Source of the DNA: Eubacterium sp.
GTDB lineage: Bacteria; Bacillota; Clostridia; Lachnospirales; Lachnospiraceae
NCBI GenBank assembly: GCA_024681495.1
Contig: JAILAS010000091.1
Span: 1-14,922, forward strand
Direction of reading: 5' to 3'
DNA length: 14,922 nt
The notes under the pieces were generated by a model. The model was not told the DNA's origin. It worked only from the letters and a program-made list of their open reading frames with translations, and ran no database searches. Every line of letters begins with the position of its first letter. Position 1 is the stretch's first letter. A program made the translations under genes and the position numbers. Below are positions 1 through 6,375 of this stretch, in pieces.

Positions 1-696
1 ACCATGGAGATGCTCGGTTCCGCTAAGTCCGTTAAGGTTAAGAAGGACGACACCGTTATCGTGGACGGCGCAGGCGATAAGATGAACATCGATGCCAGAA
101 TCGCTCAGATTCGCAATCAGATCGAGGAGACTACCTCTGAGTTCGACAAGGAGAAGCTTCAGGAGCGTCTCGCTAAGCTTGCCGGCGGCGTAGCAGTTAT
201 CCGGGTTGGTGCCGCAACGGAAGTAGAGATGAAGGAAGCCAAGCTTCGCATGGAGGATGCTCTTAACGCTACCCGCGCAGCCGTTGAGGAGGGTATCATC
301 GCAGGCGGTGGTTCCGCATACATCCACTGCTGCAAGGAAGTGGCAGCGCTCGCTGACACTCTCGAGGGCGACGAGAAGACCGGCGCCAACGTTATCCTCA
401 AGGCTCTGGAGGCACCCCTGTTCAACATCGCTTCCAACGCAGGTCTCGAGGGTGCGGTTATCGTAAACAAGGTTAAGGAGTCCAAGGTAGGCGAAGGCTT
501 CGACGCATACAACGAAGAGTATGTCGACATGGTTAAGGCCGGTATCCTCGATCCCGTCAAGGTTACCCGCAGCGCTCTTCAGAACGCTACCAGCATCGCA
601 GCTACCGTTCTTACCACCGAGTCCGTAGTGGCCGACATCAAGGAAGACGTTCCCGCAATGCCCGCAGGCGCAGGCATGGGCGGCGGAATGATGTAG
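1..696 (+). CDS. groL: Chaperonin GroEL, 60 kDa subunit (C-terminal part; 5' end outside window)
   Basis: GroEL forms the double-ring ATP-driven folding chamber in the cytoplasm with GroES. The window enters in frame at base 1, so about 231 residues, somewhat under half of the usual ~540, are present. Visible are the end of the apical domain and the second intermediate/equatorial segments: the stretch KLQERLAKLAGGVAVIRVG, then MEDALNATRAAVEEG followed by AGGGSA, and ILDPVKVTRSAL near the end. The Asp of MEDAL (codon 256-258) corresponds to the catalytic ATPase Asp398 of E. coli GroEL. The tail ends in the expected Gly/Met-rich sequence (GAGMGGGMM). Translation ends with tandem stops TAG TAA. 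A CysCys pair after AYIH in the equatorial domain differs from E. coli. A partner groS would be expected upstream, outside the window. Family assignment is secure. Confidence 0.98.
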   Translation, partial: TMEMLGSAKSVKVKKDDTVIVDGAGDKMNIDARIAQIRNQIEETTSEFDKEKLQERLAKLAGGVAVIRVGAATEVEMKEAKLRMEDALNATRAAVEEGIIAGGGSAYIHCCKEVAALADTLEGDEKTGANVILKALEAPLFNIASNAGLEGAVIVNKVKESKVGEGFDAYNEEYVDMVKAGILDPVKVTRSALQNATSIAATVLTTESVVADIKEDVPAMPAGAGMGGGMM

Positions 697-721
697 TAAA
701 CGCTGTGCGTACATAAATACA

Positions 722-750
722 TTGACAATAATCAGTCAGGTACATATAAT
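722..750 (+). promoter_or_regulatory. Sigma-A promoter for the marR-ABC operon
   Basis: The -35 box TTGACA (722-727) and -10 box TATAAT (745-750) are both perfect consensus and are separated by exactly 17 bp. Transcription should start near 757, inside the left arm of the palindrome at 751-778, giving a leader of about 53 nt before the regulator's ATG at 810. The promoter is strong by sequence, so a repressor acting here is plausible. Inference from sequence only. Confidence 0.85.
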
Positions 751-782
751 AGATAGCAGGCTATATAGCCTGCTATCTTTTT
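751..782 (+). terminator. groL intrinsic terminator, also a perfect palindrome at the marR start site
   Basis: The arms 751-763 and 766-778 are perfectly complementary (13 bp, formally a 2-base centre, so a slightly larger real loop) and the right arm runs into a T tract (778-782). This is a classic rho-independent terminator for groL read from the left. The same bases lie directly after the -10 box of the next promoter and cover its predicted start site, so as duplex DNA the palindrome could also be the operator of the MarR-family regulator encoded downstream. Confidence 0.88.
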
Positions 783-809
783 GCGAGCCGATATAAGAAA
801 GGATTTGAG

Positions 810-1283
810 ATGAACAGGTGTAAACTGAAATTTCCGCCCAAAGACGAGCTGGGATTTTGGATTAAGACCATATCGATTACTATCGAACAGGAGAGGAACA
901 GATGGCTGTCGGAGTACGACATCACCAGCTCCCAGTTCGAGGTTATGATCTTCCTGCACTGCAACAGGGACGAGGAGCTTTCGCAGGTGGACATCGAGAA
1001 TGGACTCGGAAGGTCGAATCCCACCATATCGGGAATATTAAAACGCATGGAAAGCAAGGGACTCGTTGAGAGGCTCTGCTCCGAGAAGGACAGGCGCTTT
1101 AAGAAGATTGTTCTTTCGAAGAAGGGCATCGACTTCATTGTCCGCTCCGAGGAGAACAGGGAGCGCATGGAAGACCGGTTCCTCGAGAACTTCAGCGACG
1201 ATGAGAGGGATGAACTCATCGCATATCTTAAGAGAGTCTACAACAATATGACAGAGGAGGCGGCAATTGATGGAAATGATTAA
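810..1283 (+). CDS. MarR-family transcriptional regulator, probable repressor of the adjacent ABC exporter
   Basis: A 157-residue winged helix-turn-helix protein, the normal size for MarR dimers. After an N-terminal dimerisation helix, residues about 36-105 hold the DNA-binding domain: DITSSQFEVMIFL, the recognition region LSQVDIENGLGRSNPTISGI, LKRMESKGLVER, and a wing with the family's D-R pair (SEKDRRFKKIVLS). The C-terminal helices (RERMEDRFLENFSDDERDEL) complete the dimer interface. An AAGAAAGGA ribosome site precedes the ATG. The gene end overlaps the first ABC gene by 14 bp, so the three genes are co-transcribed; MarR proteins in this position usually repress themselves and the exporter and are released by small-molecule ligands. 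The palindrome at 751-778 is the obvious candidate operator. The ligand cannot be read from the sequence. Confidence 0.93.
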   Translation: MNRCKLKFPPKDELGFWIKTISITIEQERNRWLSEYDITSSQFEVMIFLHCNRDEELSQVDIENGLGRSNPTISGILKRMESKGLVERLCSEKDRRFKKIVLSKKGIDFIVRSEENRERMEDRFLENFSDDERDELIAYLKRVYNNMTEEAAIDGND

Positions 1284-3003
1284 AAAACTGGGTGCTTCGA
1301 TCCGCGAGTATAAGACGGCATCGATTCTGGCACCCCTCTTCGTCATCGGAGAGGTACTGATGGATGTCCTTATCCCGTACCTCATGAAGCTGATGATCGA
1401 CTACGGATTTACCCCCGAGGATATGTCCGTGGTGATGAAGGTCGGCGCACTGATGCTCGTCTGCGCGATCATCGGCCTGGCCTGCGGAGTGCTGAGCGGA
1501 AGGTATGCGGCCATTGCCAGCGCCGGTCTGGCGCAGAACCTTCGACGCGACATGTACTATAACATACAGGAGTTTTCCTTCGAGAACATCGACAAGTTCT
1601 CGTCAGCATCCCTGGTCACCAGGCTTACGACGGACATAACCAACGTCCAGAATGCCTATCAGATGATTATCCGAATGCTGATAAGGGCGCCGATAATGCT
1701 GGTGTTCTCTATGATTATGGCGTTCATCATAAATGCGAAGCTTTCGCTGGTGTTCGTTTTGGCGATTCCTGTTCTGGGCCTCTTCCTCTGGTTCCTTATG
1801 ACCAGGGCGCACAAGTACTTCAAGGCGCTGTTTAAGGTTTACGACCGCATGAACACCGTGGTTCAGGAGAACCTCATCGGTATCCGTACAGTAAAGGCGT
1901 ACATCCGCGAGGAGCTCGAGAACGAGAAGTTCAAGGAGACCTCCGAGGGACTCAGGTACAACTCCATGGAGGCTGAGAAACTCCTGGTCCTCACCAACCC
2001 CGTCATGTTCGCAATGGTGTACTTCTGCACCATAGTGGTCTCCCTCATAGGAGCCAACATGATCGTGGTCGAGACCATGACGACCGGAGACCTCATGAGC
2101 CTTCTGACCTACACCATTCAGATTCTCACCAGCCTCATGGTGGTTTCGATGGTGGTCGTTCAGTGCGTAATGGCTAAGGCTTCCGGAGACCGTATCGTGG
2201 AGGTGCTCGACGAGAAGAGAGTGCTTACCAACTGTGAGAATCCCGTCTATGACGTAAAGGACGGCTCCATCGAGTTCGACCATGTGTCGTTCGGTTACGG
2301 CAACGGCAAGAATATACTCGAGGACGTAAATCTTAAGATTCCCTCCGGATCGGTGGTGGGAGTCCTCGGAGGAACAGGCAGCTCCAAGTCATCGCTCATC
2401 CAGCTCATTCCCAGGCTCTACGACGCCAAGGAGGGCAGCGTAAAGGTGGGAGGAGTAGACGTCAGGGACTACGACATCGAGACGCTCCGCTCCAGGGTGG
2501 CCATGGTACTGCAGAAGAATGAGCTCTTCTCCGGAACCATCGCATCGAACCTCAGGTGGGGTAATCCCGACGCTACCGAGGAGGACTTCCGCAGGGTGTG
2601 CGACATCGCGCAGGCGACCGAGTACATCGAGTCCAAGCCCGAGGGCTTCGAGACCAGGATAGAGCAGGGCGGACGAAACGTATCCGGCGGCCAGAAGCAG
2701 AGGCTCTGCATTGCCAGGGCACTGCTTAAGGATCCCAGGATCCTCATCCTCGACGACTCCACCAGCGCCGTGGATATGGTAACAGAGGCGGCCATCAGGA
2801 AGGGCTTCAGGGAATACATCCCGGAGGTCACGAAGATAATCGTCTCCCAGAGGGTGGCTTCCGTGGAGGACGCGGACATCATCATCGTAATGGACGAAGG
2901 AAAGGTGGCTGCTTTGGGCAGGCATGCCGAGCTCTTAGAGAGCAGCCCCATCTACAGAGAAGTATATGAATCACAGATGAAGGGAGGTGAGGCAGATGAG
3001 TGA
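1270..3003 (+). CDS. ABC exporter half-transporter, degenerate-site subunit of a heterodimer
   Basis: A 577-residue fusion of a six-helix type IV exporter membrane domain (about residues 15-290) and one ATPase domain (about 335-577). Motifs: Walker A GGTGSSKSS with Lys373, in which the last glycine of GxxGxGK is Ser372; Q-loop near VAMVLQKNELFSG; intact signature VSGGQ (471-475); Walker B ILILDD with Asp496 where the catalytic Glu normally stands; and switch position Gln527 (IVSQR) in place of His. Such D and Q replacements are known from the non-hydrolysing site of heterodimeric exporters of the BmrC/TM287/LmrC type. The start is taken at ATG 1270, 9 nt behind AGGAGG (1255-1260); a TTG at 1267 is an alternative. 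It overlaps the regulator gene upstream and the second ABC gene downstream by 8 bp. Substrate is unknown; drug or lipid-like export is inferred from the MarR context. Confidence 0.94.
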   Translation: MEMIKKLGASIREYKTASILAPLFVIGEVLMDVLIPYLMKLMIDYGFTPEDMSVVMKVGALMLVCAIIGLACGVLSGRYAAIASAGLAQNLRRDMYYNIQEFSFENIDKFSSASLVTRLTTDITNVQNAYQMIIRMLIRAPIMLVFSMIMAFIINAKLSLVFVLAIPVLGLFLWFLMTRAHKYFKALFKVYDRMNTVVQENLIGIRTVKAYIREELENEKFKETSEGLRYNSMEAEKLLVLTNPVMFAMVYFCTIVVSLIGANMIVVETMTTGDLMSLLTYTIQILTSLMVVSMVVVQCVMAKASGDRIVEVLDEKRVLTNCENPVYDVKDGSIEFDHVSFGYGNGKNILEDVNLKIPSGSVVGVLGGTGSSKSSLIQLIPRLYDAKEGSVKVGGVDVRDYDIETLRSRVAMVLQKNELFSGTIASNLRWGNPDATEEDFRRVCDIAQATEYIESKPEGFETRIEQGGRNVSGGQKQRLCIARALLKDPRILILDDSTSAVDMVTEAAIRKGFREYIPEVTKIIVSQRVASVEDADIIIVMDEGKVAALGRHAELLESSPIYREVYESQMKGGEADE

Positions 3004-4963
3004 AGCACAGGAGACAAAAGATGAATTCGCCCGATTCGAACGGGAGCGTGCACAGCGCAGAAAGGGCCCCGGCCCCGGACCTGTGTTCTACAGCGGAGAG
3101 AAGCCGAACTACGGCAAGACCACGGGACGCCTTCTTTCCTACATAAGAAAGGGAGGATACCTCCCCCACATGATAGTGGTGTTTATCTGCCTTATTGTCG
3201 CCTCGCTGGGATCCGTTGCCGGAACCTACCTTTTGAGGTATCTGATAGACGACTACATCACGCCGTTCATAGGCATGGATAACCCCGATATGTCCTATCT
3301 CTACACGATAATAGGCATGATGATCGTTGCCTATGCCTGCCACGCGATAGGAACCTGGACCTATAACAGGCTCATGGTCTCCGTTTGCCAGGGCGTGCTC
3401 AAGAAGATAAGGGACGACATGTTCGTACACATGGAGAAGCTCCCCCTGAGCTACTTCGACTCCAAGTCCAAGGGCGACCTCATGAGCCGCTACACGAACG
3501 ACGCGGATACGCTCCGTCAGTTCCTTAGCATGGGCATGACGCAGATTGTTTCCGCGCTCATCACCTCGGTGTCCATCGTGGTTTCGATGCTCACCCTGAG
3601 CTGGCACCTCACGCTCCTGGTGTTCGCTCTGCTTTGCCTGATATTGTTCGTGAGTAAGATAGTGGTTTCCAAAAGCGCCGTTTACTTCGGCAAGCAGCAG
3701 GCGTCCCTCGGCAAGGTCAACGGCTACGTCGAGGAGATGATAACGGGTCAGAAGGTAATCAAGGTGTTCTGCCGCGAGCAGACCGGCAAGGACGAGTTCG
3801 ACGAGATGAACGACGAGCTCTTCGAAAACGCCAGCCGCGCGAACATCCTCGTAAACATCCTCATGCCGATAATGGCCCAGATGGGAAACCTTTCCTATCT
3901 GGTGGTGGCCATTGTGGGCGCGGTGCTCGCCGTGAGCGGACTCGCCCCCATAACCCTCGGCATACTGGCGTCCTTCCTCACGTTCACGAAGAACCTCATT
4001 ATGCCCATCACCATGGTCTCCCAGCAGCTTAACTCCGTCGTAATGGCCCTGGCCGGCGCCGAGAGAATATTCAAGCTCATGGACGAGGAGCCCGAGGTGG
4101 ACGAGGGCACGGTTACTCTCGTTAACGCGAAGGTGGCCGGAGACGGCACCATCACTGAGACCTCCGAGCGCACCGAGGAGTGGGCGTGGAAGAAGGTCGA
4201 TGAGGACGGCAGCGTACAGTACAGGAAGCTCGAGGGCGACGTGAGGTTTAACGACGTCGACTTCGCATACGTGGAGGGCAAGCCCGTGCTCGAGGGCATG
4301 GAGCTCTTCGCCAAGCCCGGCCAGAAGATCGCTTTCGTGGGGCATACCGGCGCGGGCAAGACGACCATAACCAACCTCATAAACAGGTTCTACGACGTTA
4401 CGTCCGGAGAGATCCTCTACGACGGAATAAACGTGAACCACATCCGCAAGCAGGATCTGCGCCACTCGCTGGGCATCGTGCTTCAGGACACGCACCTGTT
4501 CAGCGGCACCATCAGGGAAAACATCCGCTACGGAAGGCTCGACGCCACGGACGAGGAGGTCGTTGAGGCGGCCAGACTCTCCAACGCGCACTACTTCATA
4601 GAGCACCTCAAGGACGGGTACGACACCGTTATCGACAACGACGGCGGCAACCTCTCGCAGGGTCAGTGCCAGCTCCTCGCCATTGCGAGGGCGGCGATAG
4701 CCGATCCCCCCGTTCTCATCCTCGACGAGGCGACCAGCTCCATCGATACCAGGACGGAGAAGGTAATCTCCGAGGGAATGGACAAGCTCATGGAGGGTCG
4801 CACCGTGTTCGTCATCGCGCACAGGCTTTCTACTGTCCGAAACGCGAACGTAATCCTCGTACTCGACAACGGCAAGGTGGTCGAGCGCGGAGATCACGAC
4901 GAGCTCATCGCCCAGAGGGGCATGTACTACAACCTCTACACCGGAGCCACCGAGCTCGGGTAG
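2996..4963 (+). CDS. ABC exporter half-transporter, catalytic-site subunit of the heterodimer
   Basis: A 655-residue membrane domain plus ATPase fusion, longer than its partner because of a charged N-terminal extension of about 55 residues (RRKGPGPGPVFYSGEKPNYG region) and an insert between membrane and ATPase domains (about residues 370-420, with ERTEEWAWKKVDEDG). Motifs: canonical Walker A GHTGAGKT (Lys455), Q-loop in LGIVLQDTHLFSG, Walker B LILDEA with catalytic Glu578, and H-loop His609 (IAHR). Its signature is LSQGQ (553-557) instead of LSGGQ. The pattern is the mirror image of the preceding subunit: this protein supplies the active Walker residues and the partner the intact signature, while the other composite site is degenerate. 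ATG 2996 is chosen because AGGGAGG (2981-2987) lies 8 nt upstream; GTG 2987 is inside that site. A strong terminator follows. Confidence 0.95.
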   Translation: MSEAQETKDEFARFERERAQRRKGPGPGPVFYSGEKPNYGKTTGRLLSYIRKGGYLPHMIVVFICLIVASLGSVAGTYLLRYLIDDYITPFIGMDNPDMSYLYTIIGMMIVAYACHAIGTWTYNRLMVSVCQGVLKKIRDDMFVHMEKLPLSYFDSKSKGDLMSRYTNDADTLRQFLSMGMTQIVSALITSVSIVVSMLTLSWHLTLLVFALLCLILFVSKIVVSKSAVYFGKQQASLGKVNGYVEEMITGQKVIKVFCREQTGKDEFDEMNDELFENASRANILVNILMPIMAQMGNLSYLVVAIVGAVLAVSGLAPITLGILASFLTFTKNLIMPITMVSQQLNSVVMALAGAERIFKLMDEEPEVDEGTVTLVNAKVAGDGTITETSERTEEWAWKKVDEDGSVQYRKLEGDVRFNDVDFAYVEGKPVLEGMELFAKPGQKIAFVGHTGAGKTTITNLINRFYDVTSGEILYDGINVNHIRKQDLRHSLGIVLQDTHLFSGTIRENIRYGRLDATDEEVVEAARLSNAHYFIEHLKDGYDTVIDNDGGNLSQGQCQLLAIARAAIADPPVLILDEATSSIDTRTEKVISEGMDKLMEGRTVFVIAHRLSTVRNANVILVLDNGKVVERGDHDELIAQRGMYYNLYTGATELG

Positions 4964-5019
4964 GAGAACATACTGAAGGCTTTTCGGGAGGGGGGAGTCC
5001 CCTTTCGCCCGACAATCCG

Positions 5020-5050
5020 GGGGCCGTCGCTTTGGCGGCGGTCCCTTTTT
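5020..5050 (+). terminator. Intrinsic terminator of the marR-ABC operon
   Basis: Arms 5020-5030 and 5035-5045 form an 11-bp GC-rich stem, counting two G-U pairs, around a TTTG loop and are followed at once by five T (5046-5050). It ends the ABC operon and insulates carA from read-through. Confidence 0.92.
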
Positions 5051-5168
5051 GTGCTCCGTGGGGAACGTATCATCCGGCGTTTAAGACATGCTGTTTTGGC
5101 ATGGTCGATATGCCCTCATCAATCCGTCGGGTTCTTTAAATTTTGTGCAATTGTTTTTGCCTGTTTTA

Positions 5169-5197
5169 TTGTAAATGAAGTTCATTTGTGATAAAAT
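5169..5197 (+). promoter_or_regulatory. carAB promoter with a 15-bp palindrome in its spacer
   Basis: TTGTAA (5169-5174) and TAAAAT (5192-5197) are spaced by 17 bp, and TG at 5189-5190 gives an extended -10 (TGATAAAAT). The predicted start is near 5204, leaving a leader of about 72 nt. Between the boxes lies the perfect inverted repeat AAATGAA-G-TTCATTT (5173-5187), which overlaps the end of the -35 box. Its position would allow a repressor to block polymerase. It resembles an arginine-repressor half-site only loosely (TGAA/TTCA), so the regulator is not assigned. Confidence 0.72.
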
Positions 5198-5225
5198 TTT
5201 AGACGCAAAAAATGTCAGTTTCGGG

Positions 5226-5255
5226 AAAAAGAGTATCCATTCACTCTTTTTTTTT
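5226..5255 (+). terminator. Terminator-like hairpin in the carA leader (possible attenuator)
   Basis: Arms AAAAAGAGT (5226-5234) and ACTCTTTTT (5243-5251) pair over 9 bp with an 8-base loop, and nine T in a row run from 5247 to 5255. It lies between the promoter and the carA start, where premature termination would tune carAB expression. The stem has only two G-C pairs, so strength is doubtful. I found no PyrR-binding loop or competing antiterminator. Confidence 0.45.
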
Positions 5256-5275
5256 GCAATCGGGAAAGGTTTTTC

Positions 5276-6373
5276 ATGAACGCATTTCTTATCTTAGAAG
5301 ACGGAACAGTCTATGAGGGAAGGCACATTGGCTTCCAAAAAGAAGTAATCAGTGAGATAGTTTTCAACACATCCATGACAGGTTATCAGGAGGTTTTGAC
5401 CGACCCGTCCTACGCAGGACAGGCCGTGGTCATGACGTACCCGCTCATCGGAAATTACGGCGTGAACGGTGAGGACATGGAGTCGGCAAAGGCGTGGCCC
5501 GACGGCTACGTGGTCCGCGAGCTCTCGCGAAACTACTCGAACTTCCGCGCCGAAGGGTCCATCGAGGACTTCCTCATAGAGAACGAGATTCCCGGAGTCT
5601 GTGGAATCGACACCAGGGCGCTCACCAAGCGCCTGCGCGACAAGGGAACGATGAACGGCATGATTACCACTCAGATGCCCGCCGACATGGATGAGGCGCT
5701 TTCCCGCATAAAGGCATACACCACAGGAGACGTGGTGAGTAAAGTCACCTGCTCCGAAAAGAGGGTGGTTCCTCCCGCGGAGGGCACACAGGGCCTCCCC
5801 GGATACGGTAAAAAAGTGGCTCTCCTGGATCTGGGAGAGAAGAGGAATATAACGAGGTGCCTTACGGCGCTGGGATGCGAGGTTACCGAGTGGCCCGCGG
5901 GAACCGGGGCTCAGGATATACTGGGAAGCTCGCCCGACGGCATCATGCTCTCGAACGGTCCCGGAGACCCGAAGGAGTGCACATCCATCATAGAGGAGAT
6001 TCGAAAGCTCTACGAGTCGGACGTGCCCATATTCGCCATCTGCCTGGGGCATCAGCTCATGGCTCTGGCGGCAGGCGCTGACACCCATAAAATGAAATAC
6101 GGCCACAGGGGCGGCAATCACCCCGTGAAGGACCTCATAAGCGGAAAGGTATACATCTCGTCCCAGAATCACGGATACGTGGTGGACACGGACAACCTGG
6201 ACGAAAACGTGGCGGTCCCCGCATTCGTAAACGTAAACGACGGCACCAACGAGGGCCTGCGTTATGTAAACCGCAAGATATTCACGGTCCAGTTCCATCC
6301 GGAGGCCTCGCCCGGCCCCAGGGATGCGGGAGACCTGTTCGATAAGTTTATTGGTATGATGAGCGAGGATTAA
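5276..6373 (+). CDS. carA: Carbamoyl-phosphate synthetase small (glutaminase) subunit
   Basis: CarA hydrolyses glutamine and channels ammonia to CarB for carbamoyl phosphate synthesis, the entry to pyrimidine and arginine biosynthesis in the cytoplasm. The 365-residue length is normal. The N-terminal CarA domain is clear (FNTSMTGYQEVLTDPSYAGQ, CGIDTRALTKRLRDKGTM); the class I glutamine amidotransferase domain starts near residue 180 (KKVALLDLG) and has the oxyanion motif SNGPGDP, nucleophile Cys256 in ICLGHQL, and the His341/Glu343 pair in QFHPEA. GGGAAAGG (5262-5269) stands 6 nt before the ATG. The stop is followed after two bases by the carB start, so both subunits are translated from one mRNA. 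No key residue is missing. Confidence 0.97.
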   Translation: MNAFLILEDGTVYEGRHIGFQKEVISEIVFNTSMTGYQEVLTDPSYAGQAVVMTYPLIGNYGVNGEDMESAKAWPDGYVVRELSRNYSNFRAEGSIEDFLIENEIPGVCGIDTRALTKRLRDKGTMNGMITTQMPADMDEALSRIKAYTTGDVVSKVTCSEKRVVPPAEGTQGLPGYGKKVALLDLGEKRNITRCLTALGCEVTEWPAGTGAQDILGSSPDGIMLSNGPGDPKECTSIIEEIRKLYESDVPIFAICLGHQLMALAAGADTHKMKYGHRGGNHPVKDLISGKVYISSQNHGYVVDTDNLDENVAVPAFVNVNDGTNEGLRYVNRKIFTVQFHPEASPGPRDAGDLFDKFIGMMSED

Positions 6374-6375
6374 TA

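Larger units (their letters stand above)
4964..5275 (+). other. Intergenic region between the ABC operon and carA
   Basis: These 312 bases carry the ABC operon terminator (5020-5050), about 115 bases in which I see no gene or RNA (5051-5168), and then the carA promoter and leader (5169-5275). A small bipartite hairpin precedes the terminator: GGGG/CCCC arms at 4992-5002 within outer CGGG/CCCG arms at 4985-5011. No plausible coding sequence was found. Confidence 0.7.

Noticed and set aside
2882..4897. 671-codon open frame on the minus strand opposite the second ABC gene
   Set aside because: The + strand product has all ABC exporter motifs; the antisense frame gives His/Leu/Val-rich sequence without any domain and reflects codon bias at GC-rich third positions.
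4666..5139. 157-codon + strand frame across the end of the second ABC gene and its terminator
   Set aside because: It reads the ABC gene out of frame, gives Arg/His-rich sequence and runs through the terminator.
5212..5316. 34-codon frame in the carA leader, ending in a run of arginine codons inside carA, considered as an arginine leader peptide
   Set aside because: No ribosome site precedes its ATG, it crosses the hairpin, and the arginine codons lie downstream of the structure they would have to control.
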